Shown here in pieces: positions 18,070-27,541 of a DNA stretch of 64,000 bases. Both the position numbers and the translations under genes were made by a program. Position 1 is the first letter of the stretch; each line of letters begins with the position of its first letter. The stretch is from the NCBI GenBank assembly GCA_041492185.1, contig JBGPWL010000012.1, positions 11,599-75,598 of the forward strand, written 5' to 3'. Below the pieces are notes generated by a model. The model ran no database searches and had not been told where the DNA came from. It worked only from the letters and a program-made list of their open reading frames with translations. This DNA comes from JAOAPY01 sp041492185. GTDB taxonomy: Bacteria; Acidobacteriota; Blastocatellia; Pyrinomonadales; Pyrinomonadaceae.

Positions 18070-18840
18070 CTAGAATTCAATCTTTCCATTCTGCACCAAC
18101 TTCGACACGTCGATCTTGAAGTTGCTGACTGAATTGACCTGGTTGTCGCTAAGATTGACCAATAGTTCCTTGTTCTCAGGCGTCAACAAAGGCGCGCCTT
18201 TTTCATCGAGCCGGGGAAAAAAGAAGACGGCCTCATCGCCCGGCGCCTTGGGCGGCACGAAGTGGACCAGTTGGCGACGATCGCCACGTTCGTTCGCAAT
18301 GTAAATGTAGCGCTGCAGATCCACCAACCGGGCACCCTTGAACACCGCATAGACTGCATCAGCCCCCGGACTGCTTGTCGACTTCGAGCCAAGCGTGATC
18401 GCGTAGCTGCTCGCGCAAGCGGGGCAATCGAGCAGTCCCTGGGTCTTAGCATCGTAGGCTGCGCGATCCTTGTCACTCATTTTAACGTCGCTCTGCAATT
18501 GTCTGAGCCTGACCAGAGCCTGACGCACGGGCAAGGCAGAACGTAACCGCAAAGTAAAAATGAAGTCGACGGGCATCTGACTTGTGACTTCAGTTTGCGA
18601 TTGCGCCGCGGCGGCGCTGGAGACACCGGAATATGAGCCGGCGGCGACCTGCGCTTCCTTATCAAACTTAATTCGCACTTCCTGCCGAGCGGCCCACGGC
18701 GAATTGTTCAGCACAGCTTCCGCGTCGCTCCTGGACCACTTTGTGTATGGCTTGCTGGTCCATCCTTCCTGAGCCACGACTGCACCCACGCAACTACCAA
18801 GCGCGAGGATCAATCCCCATTTTCGTAAACCGCGCTGCAT
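18070..18840 (-). CDS. Secreted protein of unknown function
   Basis: A 256-residue protein with a signal peptide (KWGLILALGSCVGAVVAQ). The mature N-terminus carries KWSRSDAEAVLNNSPWA, a segment of a type I have seen in other secreted acidobacterial proteins but cannot name. A CPAC pair lies near residue 140. The downstream ATG is chosen because it has ggagg 6 nt ahead; the frame has an earlier ATG four codons upstream without one. No enzyme motif seen. Confidence 0.75.
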   Translation of the reverse strand: MQRGLRKWGLILALGSCVGAVVAQEGWTSKPYTKWSRSDAEAVLNNSPWAARQEVRIKFDKEAQVAAGSYSGVSSAAAAQSQTEVTSQMPVDFIFTLRLRSALPVRQALVRLRQLQSDVKMSDKDRAAYDAKTQGLLDCPACASSYAITLGSKSTSSPGADAVYAVFKGARLVDLQRYIYIANERGDRRQLVHFVPPKAPGDEAVFFFPRLDEKGAPLLTPENKELLVNLSDNQVNSVSNFKIDVSKLVQNGKIEF

Positions 18841-18888
18841 CAAAACCTCCAAGTCGCTCTGGCCTAAACGCGCGATCCTAATCGCACA

Positions 18889-20577
18889 CTATTGCGGCGG
18901 CTGGCCGAGCATCTGCTGAGTGCGCAGCCGCTCATCCACAATACGTTCTTTCTCGACTTGCTTCTCCAATGCTTCGAGCCGCTTGAATTCCGCTAATTCT
19001 GACTGCGCCTTATCTGCCTGCTTTAGCCTTGAATACGCAAGAAACAGTTGATAGTGAGCCTGCGTCAGGGTTGGCAGTTTAGCAATGACTTTCTCTAATC
19101 GCGCCACGGCTTCGGGATAATCGCGGCGCTTCAATGCCAGCCGCGCGTAATCGTAAAGCACCGGCACCTCATCCGGTGAAAGTGCCAGCGCGTGCTTCAA
19201 CGGCGCTTCAGCTTCGTCCAAAAGTCCTTGTTCGATCGCTACGTAACCCAAACTGGACAACGCGTCGATGTGGTCGGGATGCGCGGCTACGAACCTTTGC
19301 AGAATCGGTCGCGCCGTTTCGAAGTCGCCTGCCGCGCGGCGCGCATAACCGCGCAGGTACTCGATGTTTTCGATCTTCGGATCAAGCTCTGCTGCCCGAT
19401 CAAAATCTCTGGCCGCCGCCGTCCATTCTCCTTTGCGATAGTTCGCATTCGCGCGCGCGTAAACGTAAGCCGCCTCCTTTGGATTAATCTCGATGGCCTT
19501 CGCATTTTCTTCGATGGCGCCGTCCCAGTAACCAACCCGCGCGTATTCGCGCGCCAGCAGGAAATGAAAGTTCGCATTCCCGGGATCGCGCTCGAGAGCG
19601 TGCCTGAACTCGAGGACCGCATTCGCGTGATCACTCCGAGCGCTGGCGATGAGCGCGAGGCGAAAATGTGTCTCAGCCGGCGCGGGATTTAAGTCCGCGG
19701 CCTCCGCCAGATAACGAGCGGCGTCTTCGTTACGGTCAAGATTATAGAGCGCCACTCCCAGATCGTAGAGCACTTCAAACGTGTGCGGCGTTAGTTCATT
19801 TACGCGCAAGAAAACGCGGGCGGCCCGATCGTATTGCTTATTCTCAGCCAGCAGCGTGCCTAAGGTGAACAGCGAGCGCGCGTCAGAACCCGCGGCGTGT
19901 TCGACCAGATCCGCAGCGGCGTCGGCCTCCGGCGCTCGATTCGCGCGATAAGCGACGTTAAGAAAGGCCAGGGCAAGCTGTGGATCATCCGGCGCCGATT
20001 CGCGCGCGCGCGCAAAATGTGCCGCCGCTTTCACAAAATCTCCCGCGTCACCGTAAAGCGCGCCCAGATTGTAGTGAGCCTGAACGTGCGCCGGATCGGT
20101 TTTCAATACTCGCTCAAACTCGGCAATCGCCTCGGCAGTTTTGCCATGCTCGGCCAGCATTCGACCCAGGTTGTTTCGCGCGCTGACAAAGTCGGGATCG
20201 AGTTTGATGGCCGCGTTGAATTCGTTAAATGCCTCGGCGCTGCGACCACTGCGATCGAGCACGACGCCCAGCACATTGTGAGTGACCGCGGATCGGGGCG
20301 AAGCATTGACCGCTACGCGCGCGTCGCGCTCGGCTTCTGATAAAGAGTTCCCTTGCAAGGCGGCAACCGCGGCGTCAAGAGCATTGCGCGCCGCGGGAGT
20401 TAATTCGGCGCCGCCTTTCGCCGAGGTTGGAGTGACATTAGTTGAGCCGCGCGTATTTGGACGCTGGGCCAGCACCGGACCTGAAGAGATCGAGGCAAGC
20501 ACGATTAACGCCGGCAAGAAAAACCGAAGTCCTGACGCGCGCGATAGTCTTCTTATTTCCAGCGAGTAAGCAAACAC
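18889..20577 (-). CDS. Secreted TPR protein
   Basis: A 562-residue protein with signal peptide (FFLPALIVLASISSGPVLAQ) followed by about 14 TPR units from about residue 58 to the end (AVTHNVLGVVLDRSGR, AHYNLGALYGDAGDF, IEYLRGYARRAAGDF). The C-terminal YQLFLAYSRLKQADKA segment matches the TPR protein at 2.0-3.5 kb, so they are paralogues. A purely scaffolding role in the periplasm or outer envelope is likely. 52 nt separate it from the next TPR gene upstream, suggesting one transcript. Confidence 0.87.
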   Translation of the reverse strand: MFAYSLEIRRLSRASGLRFFLPALIVLASISSGPVLAQRPNTRGSTNVTPTSAKGGAELTPAARNALDAAVAALQGNSLSEAERDARVAVNASPRSAVTHNVLGVVLDRSGRSAEAFNEFNAAIKLDPDFVSARNNLGRMLAEHGKTAEAIAEFERVLKTDPAHVQAHYNLGALYGDAGDFVKAAAHFARARESAPDDPQLALAFLNVAYRANRAPEADAAADLVEHAAGSDARSLFTLGTLLAENKQYDRAARVFLRVNELTPHTFEVLYDLGVALYNLDRNEDAARYLAEAADLNPAPAETHFRLALIASARSDHANAVLEFRHALERDPGNANFHFLLAREYARVGYWDGAIEENAKAIEINPKEAAYVYARANANYRKGEWTAAARDFDRAAELDPKIENIEYLRGYARRAAGDFETARPILQRFVAAHPDHIDALSSLGYVAIEQGLLDEAEAPLKHALALSPDEVPVLYDYARLALKRRDYPEAVARLEKVIAKLPTLTQAHYQLFLAYSRLKQADKAQSELAEFKRLEALEKQVEKERIVDERLRTQQMLGQPPQ

Positions 20578-20629
20578 TCTTTTTCTTTCACCTGCGATCT
20601 GCGGCGCTCTGTCTTATCCCCAAAACGTT

Positions 20630-22171
20630 TTACTGCGGCTTCGTGCTATTACGAAACTCGGTATTGAGGCGATCCACAATAGCGAATTCGCGGTTGGCCT
20701 CTTGCGTCAAACCAAGGCGCTTCAAGGCCAGCCCAAACTGGTAATGCGCATCAGAGCGGTTTGGCTCCAGCGCAACTGCCGTTCGGAAGGACTCAACTGC
20801 TTCGGCAAATTGCTCCTTCAAAGCCAGCGCGCGACCCAGGGCCCAATGAGCCTCGAAGTTTCTGGGATCGAGACTGACTGCGCGCTTCAATGCCGCAAGC
20901 GCTTGGTCGAGCTTTCCCTGTTTGACCAACAGCGCCCCCAAGCCCAACTGGCCAATCGCCGAACCGGAATCTGTCCTTACGATCTCCTGATATTCAGCTA
21001 ACGCCGCGTCTGACTGACCTGCTCCTTCCAACGCCGTGCCGAGAAAAAAGCGCGCCTCGCTGTGACGAGGATTGAGACTGACCGCGGCGCGCAAGCTGCG
21101 CACAGCGCCGCCGTAATCCTTCAGCGCGTACTGAACGCGGCCCAAATAGAATTGCGCGTCAAAGCTGTTGGGATTCAAAGCTACAGCCTGGGCCAGAGCA
21201 TCGGCCGCTTCGCCGTTTGCACTGCCACGCGAGGCCAGAATTATTCCCAGCAGCGTATGGGCTTCGACCGCGCCGGCATCAAGGCGCAGAGCGCGGCGCA
21301 CCTCACTTTCCGCCTCAGCGACCTTGCCCAGGTTATAGAGCGATAGCGCGTAAAAATAGGCAGCCTCAACTGAATTCGGTTGCCGGTGCGCGAGTTCAGC
21401 AAAGGCCTGTACTGCATCAGCCCAGCGATTAGCTTTGATATAAACGAGCCCTAAGTCCTGCCAGGCGCCAAACAGGTTTGGGTCACGCTTCAACGCTTCG
21501 TTGAAGTTATTGATCGCGGAATTCAAGTCGTGGCGATCCGTGTCAAGTAAGGCGTTGACGTAAAAGACTCGGGGGTCGGAGGGCCGGGCCTCTGTCAACA
21601 CATCTAATTGCGCCGCTGCTTGCGCCAGGTCTCCAAGGATGCGGTAGGCCGCGATTAATTCGAAGCGCACTTCAAATTGTCTTGGATCGAGTGCAAGCGC
21701 GCGGCGCAATTCGGAAATTGCTTCGTTAAGATCTTTCTGCTCTCCGAGCCTGAGCAAAAAACGACCCAGTTGGTAATGAGCGGTAACATTCTTGTCATCC
21801 AGCTTGAGCGCGATCCGCTCGGCGCTAACGGCTTCGTCTGTGCGTCCAATTTTCCAAAGAACGTAACCGAGGTTTGACTGATAATCTGAGAAGGCCGGCT
21901 TCAAAGAAACTGCGCGGCGAAGATCTTCATACGCTTCGTTGTAACGGCCAAGGCGCATCCGCGCCAGCGAACGCGCATTCAGCGCCACGTCGTCGTTGGG
22001 ATTTGCCGCGAGCTTCGCGTTGGCGTCAGCTTCTGCCCGCTCGGCCCGAACCTCGGGCGTACTAAAGCGTTCGACATGCGACCGTTGGTTTGTTGGCGGT
22101 GCAGACTGTCCTAAGCCAGGCGCAAAACAAGCAAGCACCCCCGCAACAATTACAATCGTTCGAGTAGCCAT
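20630..22171 (-). CDS. Secreted TPR protein
   Basis: A 513-residue TPR superhelix. The start is placed at the ATG giving MATRTIVIVAGVLACFAPGLG, a normal signal peptide. The frame runs 41 codons further upstream through non-signal sequence. About 13 TPR units follow (AYEDLRRAVSLKPAFSDYQ, AHWALGRALALKEQFAEA). Third member of the local TPR group. No Shine-Dalgarno is evident at the chosen start, so the exact start is less sure than the gene. Confidence 0.85.
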   Translation of the reverse strand: MATRTIVIVAGVLACFAPGLGQSAPPTNQRSHVERFSTPEVRAERAEADANAKLAANPNDDVALNARSLARMRLGRYNEAYEDLRRAVSLKPAFSDYQSNLGYVLWKIGRTDEAVSAERIALKLDDKNVTAHYQLGRFLLRLGEQKDLNEAISELRRALALDPRQFEVRFELIAAYRILGDLAQAAAQLDVLTEARPSDPRVFYVNALLDTDRHDLNSAINNFNEALKRDPNLFGAWQDLGLVYIKANRWADAVQAFAELAHRQPNSVEAAYFYALSLYNLGKVAEAESEVRRALRLDAGAVEAHTLLGIILASRGSANGEAADALAQAVALNPNSFDAQFYLGRVQYALKDYGGAVRSLRAAVSLNPRHSEARFFLGTALEGAGQSDAALAEYQEIVRTDSGSAIGQLGLGALLVKQGKLDQALAALKRAVSLDPRNFEAHWALGRALALKEQFAEAVESFRTAVALEPNRSDAHYQFGLALKRLGLTQEANREFAIVDRLNTEFRNSTKPQ

Positions 22172-22324
22172 AGAATTAGCGCAGGAAGACACGGAGAGAC
22201 TGGCAGATTCTAGCAAAAGACGACCCAGCGCGCGAGCACTCGGTCGTCGGACTGAAAGCCTGGAGTCGCACCAACAAGCCGCCCTCCAGACCACAAACTG
22301 AGGTCTCCTGGTTCGCGAATCGAG

Positions 22325-25300
22325 CTAGAAGATAATCTTCGCTCGGTACTGGATCACACGCCCGGGGTAGGCGCCATCGAACCGCCCGAAAGCCCCGTCG
22401 TTAATATTGTTGTTCGGCACCGTCAACTTGGTATGGTTCCAGAAGTTGAAAAACTCGATGCCAATTTGGGCCCTCACGCTTTCGGTGATCGCTGTGGTCT
22501 TGAACAACGAAAGATCAGTGTTCCAGATCGCGGGCCCGCGGAACGAATTCCGCGGCAAGCTCCCAAATCTGATTACGGTGCCAGCGGGATTTGCGGGCAA
22601 GACACCGATGCCAATCGTCTGGGAAAACGCAAGGACGTTCAAGTAGCGCCCAGGCGCTCTGCCAGCGAATGGATCGGAAATCTGCGTTGGACGAACGAGA
22701 TCGCAGTTACAGACCACACTGAACGGGAATCCGGAACGTGCCGACTGAACGATGTTTAGCTGCCAACCAGCCACTAGCTTGTCGGCGGCGCCTCCTTTGT
22801 TCCAGTACTTCTGACCTTTGCCGAATGGAAGGTCGATGATTGCATCAGCGGAGAGCAAGTGCGGTATATCAAGCGAGGATCTGCCCTTATCTTGATCCAG
22901 GTTGAATGGATTGATTGGACCGCTGCGTCCACCGTTGCGGCTGTCGCCAAGGGAACCAATCAGGCCGATGGCGTTGTCAATCGTGCGACTGTAGGTGTAG
23001 GAAACTTGCCCCTGGATGTTTTTCGACAGACGCTTCTGCAATTGTGTCTGCAAGCCGTCATACTTCGATTCGGCCGCATTCGAATAAAGCAAAACGTTAC
23101 CCAGGAAAGCGCCCGCTGCATTACGGGCCGCGCCCGTGCCGCCGCTACCAATATTGAAGGTAGTGAGCAGATTTCTCGAACGATTACCCACGTAGCCCAC
23201 GTCGAGAGACCAGTCTCGCGAAAACTGCCACTGATAGCTCAGCTGGAATTGATGTACGTAACTAGTTTTGGGGTTTCGATCCACGCTGAATAAAGCGACC
23301 GAAGTCGGAAGATTCGCGGGATCGATTTGCGTAGTAACTGCCGGCGGACCGGTATTCACGCTGAAGTAAGTTCGCGCGTTGGTTGGCTGCTGGCCATTGA
23401 ATTGTGAAAAGTGCGTGGTGTTGGTAAAGGGCGGATTACGGATCGCGGGTGGGTAATCTGTGCCGTCCAGCGTATAGAGCAAGCCGTACCCACCACGGAG
23501 CACCATCGTCTTCTCTTTGTTTATGGCGTAAGCAAAGCCGATTCTTGGGCCAAAGTTATTCTTATCAGTGGAAACGATTCGATCACTGCTGCCACTCGCC
23601 ACGACCACTCGCTTGACGTCGGGGAAGTAGTAACTGGTTCTACCTGATGTCTCAGTTGGGGAAGTAAACAGATCGTAACGCAGGCCGAGATTCAACGTCA
23701 GAGTATTGTTAACCTTCCAATCATCCTGGACGAAGAATCCGTACTCTTGCGTACGCAACTGGAATGGACCGCCAAAGACCTTACCTCGATCAACCTGAAA
23801 CGCCGGAAGGCTCATCAGCTCGTTTGCTTGAGCGTTGCCAGTGCCGCCATATGGGACGCCGTTGGCGTCTACATAGCAGTTGCCACCCGGGGCCACTGAG
23901 ACAGCGGGACAAACCTGACCGGCGATTAGTGGGTTTGAGGCAGGCGAATCGTCTGCATACTGCATGTTGCCCTTCAAGAAGCCTGAACGGCCGCCGTCGA
24001 TCGTGTTGAGGTAGCGCAGCCGAAGCTCTCCGCCAAACTTCGTAACATGATTTCCATGAACGATAGTTAGCGAGTCAGCAAAATACGGATTCTTGCTCTT
24101 GACACGGAACAGGCCGCCATCCCCCAGATACTCCGTGAATCCGCTGCCAAAGTTTCCGAGGCCTGGACCGCCCGAAGCTTCAAGCGAACCATCGTTGGCA
24201 TTCGGATAACCAACATCCTTCGCAAACGTAGCGCTGGTTCCGCACGCGCCGCCGACGCCACAATTAAAGATTCCAATTTCGATCTGCGTAAGCCCAAACC
24301 GAAACTCGTTGAGCAGAGTCGGGCTAAACGTATGCGTGTCGGATATTGTCACCTGGCGGGTATTGCCCACCTCATCGCCGGCGCCAAATCCGGCAGTCGG
24401 CAGACCCTGGAGAAGATTCGCCCGATTGGTCTTCAGATCCTGATTACTGTAGCGGCCCGTCAGCGAATTCTTATCGTTCAGCTTGTGATCGATCTTGAAC
24501 TCGTAGTTGCTGATTCTCTCCTGATTATTTCGCTGCGTGAAAAAGTTGTTATTGCCCTGGTCCGGGTTCGCAACATTGATGGTTGGCAGGGGATAAAGGT
24601 TGAAGATTTTCTGGGAGATTGGACTGATCAGATTCCCGGGGATCGTGGCATTAGCAAATGCCTTCCCAGTAAACGGATTACAGACCGGGCCGTCATTCAC
24701 TCCGGCGCTGCTGCCATCACCATCACAGTCATGATTGCCAAAACCGGTAAAGTTACCGTTGCGCGATCCGGCCGTCGGCACAGTAGACGAAGCAGGAAAC
24801 GGCAGATGGTTGCGCTGGCCCAGATAATCGAAGAAGAAAAAGGTCCTGTTCTTGATGATCGGCCCACCGATTGTGCCGCCGAATTCGTGAATCTGCTGAA
24901 CCGCTTTGGTGAAGGGTCCCAGATTCGTCACCCCACGAGAGATCGCATTAGCACGATCGCGCTTGAGCATCGGATGATACGCGTTGAGCGCTGAGTTCTG
25001 CCCGTAGTAATATCCCGAACCGTGAAACTGGTTGGTGCCCGACTTAATTGAAGTATTGATCACCGCACCGGCCGCTCGCCCTACTTCGGCAGGCGGAATG
25101 CTCGTCGTTACCTTAAACTCCGCAATCGCATCCGGATTAGGGAATACGCCGATGGTGCCGAATTGCGGTTCATTGTTATCAACGCCATCAAGCGAGAAAT
25201 TGTTGTTCGTCGATCGCTGACCGTTAACCGTTAACGAGCCACCGCCAGAGCGGGCGAAGCGCGAGTTCTCAGTGGAACCCTGCGAATTGCTGCTTCCCGG

Positions 25301-25897
25301 ACCGCCGTCTCCAGCCCTCGGGTCACCGTTGTTGAACTGTCGCGCGTCGGGACCCGTGCCGCCAAACCCAGTGTTATTTGCCGCAGCCACACCCGGCATG
25401 AGCGTCGCCAGTTGCGTGAAGTTGCGTCCGGAAAGCGGGAGTTCCGTCACTTCGCGTCCTGTAATCACAGCGCCACGGTCGCTTGACTCGCTCTCAACGA
25501 GCGGCGCCGCAGCGGTCACCGTAACCACGCCGGAGACATTGCCGGGAGGAAGCGCAAGATCAATTCTCAATCTATCGTTAGTTTGGAGAACAACATTTTC
25601 CTGGGTGACAGTTTGAAAACCTTGTTTCGTCGCCGTTACCTTGTAGGTGCCGATTTCCAGCGCTGGCGCTTCATACTGACCAGAGTCGCCGCTGGTCACA
25701 GTGCGCGTCGTATTGGTATCTACTTTTACGATCGTGACGGTCACGCCCGGGACCGCAGCTCCGTTAGTGTCGGTTATCGTTCCGACGATGGCGGCCTTGT
25801 TTGTCTGGGCCAGCACCGGTAGAGCGATAATTCCGAGCAAGACGGCGAGACTGAAAAGGCGCACTGATAGCTGGACGAAATGTCGCGTCGACAACAT
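22325..25897 (-). CDS. Oar-like TonB-dependent receptor
   Basis: A 1190-residue outer-membrane receptor. Signal peptide (LFSLAVLLGIIALPVLAQ), carboxypeptidase-regulatory-like domain (about 30-115; AAIVGTITDTNGAAVPGVTV), plug (ELPLSGRNFTQLATLMPGV), then a large barrel with FVQDDWKVNNTLTLNLGLRY and NNFGPRIGFAYAIN blocks and a terminal Phe. The ATG at 25897 is preferred over that at 25912 because gaggt precedes it. The terminal FFNFWNHTKL and NSFRGPAIWNTDLS segments parallel the receptor at the left edge. The ROK regulator next door and the ROK-like operator at its promoter point to a sugar or sugar-derived substrate. Confidence 0.95.
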   Translation of the reverse strand: MLSTRHFVQLSVRLFSLAVLLGIIALPVLAQTNKAAIVGTITDTNGAAVPGVTVTIVKVDTNTTRTVTSGDSGQYEAPALEIGTYKVTATKQGFQTVTQENVVLQTNDRLRIDLALPPGNVSGVVTVTAAAPLVESESSDRGAVITGREVTELPLSGRNFTQLATLMPGVAAANNTGFGGTGPDARQFNNGDPRAGDGGPGSSNSQGSTENSRFARSGGGSLTVNGQRSTNNNFSLDGVDNNEPQFGTIGVFPNPDAIAEFKVTTSIPPAEVGRAAGAVINTSIKSGTNQFHGSGYYYGQNSALNAYHPMLKRDRANAISRGVTNLGPFTKAVQQIHEFGGTIGGPIIKNRTFFFFDYLGQRNHLPFPASSTVPTAGSRNGNFTGFGNHDCDGDGSSAGVNDGPVCNPFTGKAFANATIPGNLISPISQKIFNLYPLPTINVANPDQGNNNFFTQRNNQERISNYEFKIDHKLNDKNSLTGRYSNQDLKTNRANLLQGLPTAGFGAGDEVGNTRQVTISDTHTFSPTLLNEFRFGLTQIEIGIFNCGVGGACGTSATFAKDVGYPNANDGSLEASGGPGLGNFGSGFTEYLGDGGLFRVKSKNPYFADSLTIVHGNHVTKFGGELRLRYLNTIDGGRSGFLKGNMQYADDSPASNPLIAGQVCPAVSVAPGGNCYVDANGVPYGGTGNAQANELMSLPAFQVDRGKVFGGPFQLRTQEYGFFVQDDWKVNNTLTLNLGLRYDLFTSPTETSGRTSYYFPDVKRVVVASGSSDRIVSTDKNNFGPRIGFAYAINKEKTMVLRGGYGLLYTLDGTDYPPAIRNPPFTNTTHFSQFNGQQPTNARTYFSVNTGPPAVTTQIDPANLPTSVALFSVDRNPKTSYVHQFQLSYQWQFSRDWSLDVGYVGNRSRNLLTTFNIGSGGTGAARNAAGAFLGNVLLYSNAAESKYDGLQTQLQKRLSKNIQGQVSYTYSRTIDNAIGLIGSLGDSRNGGRSGPINPFNLDQDKGRSSLDIPHLLSADAIIDLPFGKGQKYWNKGGAADKLVAGWQLNIVQSARSGFPFSVVCNCDLVRPTQISDPFAGRAPGRYLNVLAFSQTIGIGVLPANPAGTVIRFGSLPRNSFRGPAIWNTDLSLFKTTAITESVRAQIGIEFFNFWNHTKLTVPNNNINDGAFGRFDGAYPGRVIQYRAKIIF

Positions 25898-26060
25898 GGC
25901 TTGACCTCGCATGCGAAAGAATAAAGAAATGCACCCGTGTCCGATTGAACACGCAGTACAATTCGTGCCGTTACTGGTAGTCCATCGCCAAGGCTTGGAT
26001 CCCGCTTTGGCTTCTGTTAACAGATTCCCTGAAAAAACTGCGATTATGCGGCCCGCTTGA

Positions 26061-26083
26061 AGTTTGTTGCTTGAACGAACTAA
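26061..26083. promoter_or_regulatory. ROK/XylR-like operator overlapping the receptor start of transcription
   Basis: The plus strand reads agtttgttgcttgaacgaac followed by taa: half-sites AGTTTGTT and AACgAACT around a 5-nt centre, one mismatch from perfect symmetry. Bacillus xylose operators recalled from memory have the same AGTTTGTT...AACAAACT layout. It overlaps the predicted +1 (about 26077) of the receptor promoter, a classical repressor position. The ROK gene lies about 100 bp upstream. Confidence 0.6.
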
Positions 26084-26112
26084 GTTTTAGTACAGTTCCG
26101 CAGGCCTGTCAA
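26084..26112 (-). promoter_or_regulatory. Sigma-70-type promoter of the receptor gene
   Basis: On the minus strand TTGACA (26112-26107), a 17-nt spacer and TAAAAC (26089-26084). The -35 is perfect and the -10 matches 4 of 6. The start would be near 26077, giving a 180-nt leader before the receptor ATG. Confidence 0.55.
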
Positions 26113-26186
26113 TAGTTTTTTGTCTGTTTTCGCAAGTAATGAATGGCATGCTCTTGTATGGACGTGTCGTTTTGGCTGGCTGGAGG

Positions 26187-27383
26187 CTAGGCAGCAAAGG
26201 CTGAAGCCGCAAATTTGCCCGCGAGAACGAGACTCAACGCACCCATCAAGCTCGGGTTTTTCCCAAGCGTGGAAGGCAAAATACGAGCTGAAGGAAGGCC
26301 CCGTCTGACACTGTGTTGGATCGTTTGCTTGAGTGCGCCCTCCACTAAAGACCAGGCTCTGGTAATTTCCCCGCCGACGACGACTGCCTCGGGGCTAAAA
26401 CCGACGACAAGATTAGATATGCCGATACCGAGACACAGGGCCATGTCCTCCAACGCGCTCCTCGCATTAGCCTCGCCGGCCAGCGCAAGATCAACGAGTC
26501 CCTTGAAATCGACCTCAGAGCAATCCCTGCCGCCTGAAAGTTTTCGATAGCGAGCCAGCGCAGCTCGTTCAGAAGAAAAAGCTTCCCAACAATCACGATT
26601 GCCACAGGAACACGGGACGGGTGCGTGCGTTCCAACAATCATGTGTCCGAACTCGCCGGCAGCGCCATTCTCGCCACGATAGACCTGGCCGTCGAAGACA
26701 ATTCCGGTACCCACGCCTTCAGCCGCCAGCACAAGTATGAAATCGCGCGCATCACTCACTTCGGGTCGCCCAAACCAAAGTTCGGCGAGCGCAATCGCAT
26801 TCGCGTCGTTATCAATAGTCACAGGCAAACTGACTTTGGACGATATCATCTTGGAAACTGGAAGATTGCGCCACTTGAAGTACGGAATGTAGATGGCAGT
26901 ACCTGTTGAAGCATCCACTAAGCCGGGCAGACTTACTCCGATTGCTTCGAACGATCCGCTTTTCTGATCCAGAAATTTCTTGATACTACATATGACGCGA
27001 TCAAATGTGCGTTCAGGATCGGGATCAGTCGGAAACGCATCCTCTTGCAAGACGCGCCCAGCCAGATCGCTCGTGGCAACGGTTGTAAGGTTAGGAGTCA
27101 CGGCCACTCCAATTGCAATCGCACCCGCCGTGCGCAAGCGCAACAGAGTGGGCGGCCTGCCGCCCGTCGACTCCCCTTCCCCAATCTCTTCGACCAGGCC
27201 TTCAGACTGCAAAGCATCTACGATTGCCGAAACCGTAGATCGTTGCAGAGCGCTTTCCCGGGCGATCGTTGCACGTGAGATCGGTTCTCGTTCGCGCACG
27301 TAGTTCAACACGATTTGCCGATTGATGTCGCGAATCGTCGCCAGGCTGGCACTTTGCGCTTTTTTCAAATCGAGACGCCGCAT
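26187..27383 (-). CDS. ROK-family transcriptional repressor (XylR/NagC type)
   Basis: A 398-residue DNA-binding sugar sensor. N-terminal winged HTH (about 15-75: IVLNYVREREPISRATIARE, then RSTVSAIVDALQSEGLV and the wing GESTGGRPP), then a ROK sugar-kinase fold: IGVSLPGLVD, GVGTGIVFDG and the zinc site in CSCGNRDCWEAF (CxCGxxxCxE). In this family sugar binding loosens the protein from its operator. It stands directly upstream of the Oar-like receptor, whose promoter has a matching palindrome, so the receptor is the likely target. Confidence 0.94.
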   Translation of the reverse strand: MRRLDLKKAQSASLATIRDINRQIVLNYVREREPISRATIARESALQRSTVSAIVDALQSEGLVEEIGEGESTGGRPPTLLRLRTAGAIAIGVAVTPNLTTVATSDLAGRVLQEDAFPTDPDPERTFDRVICSIKKFLDQKSGSFEAIGVSLPGLVDASTGTAIYIPYFKWRNLPVSKMISSKVSLPVTIDNDANAIALAELWFGRPEVSDARDFILVLAAEGVGTGIVFDGQVYRGENGAAGEFGHMIVGTHAPVPCSCGNRDCWEAFSSERAALARYRKLSGGRDCSEVDFKGLVDLALAGEANARSALEDMALCLGIGISNLVVGFSPEAVVVGGEITRAWSLVEGALKQTIQHSVRRGLPSARILPSTLGKNPSLMGALSLVLAGKFAASAFAA

Positions 27384-27541
27384 ATGGTTTCGCTACTCTT
27401 TGATGAGATTCGCGCTTGGATGTTTCTAATCTTCGAAAAGCTTGAATGACACCAAACACTCACAGCCAAACAGCCCCGGAGTGCGTTGAGCCTGGACCTG
27501 GACCACGGTGCATACCAGATGAATAAAATCGCCGCGCCATT

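Noticed and set aside
22275..22322. Terminator between receptor stop and TPR gene
   Set aside because: Only a five-pair stem (agacc/ggtct) with an 8-nt loop and no U-tract.
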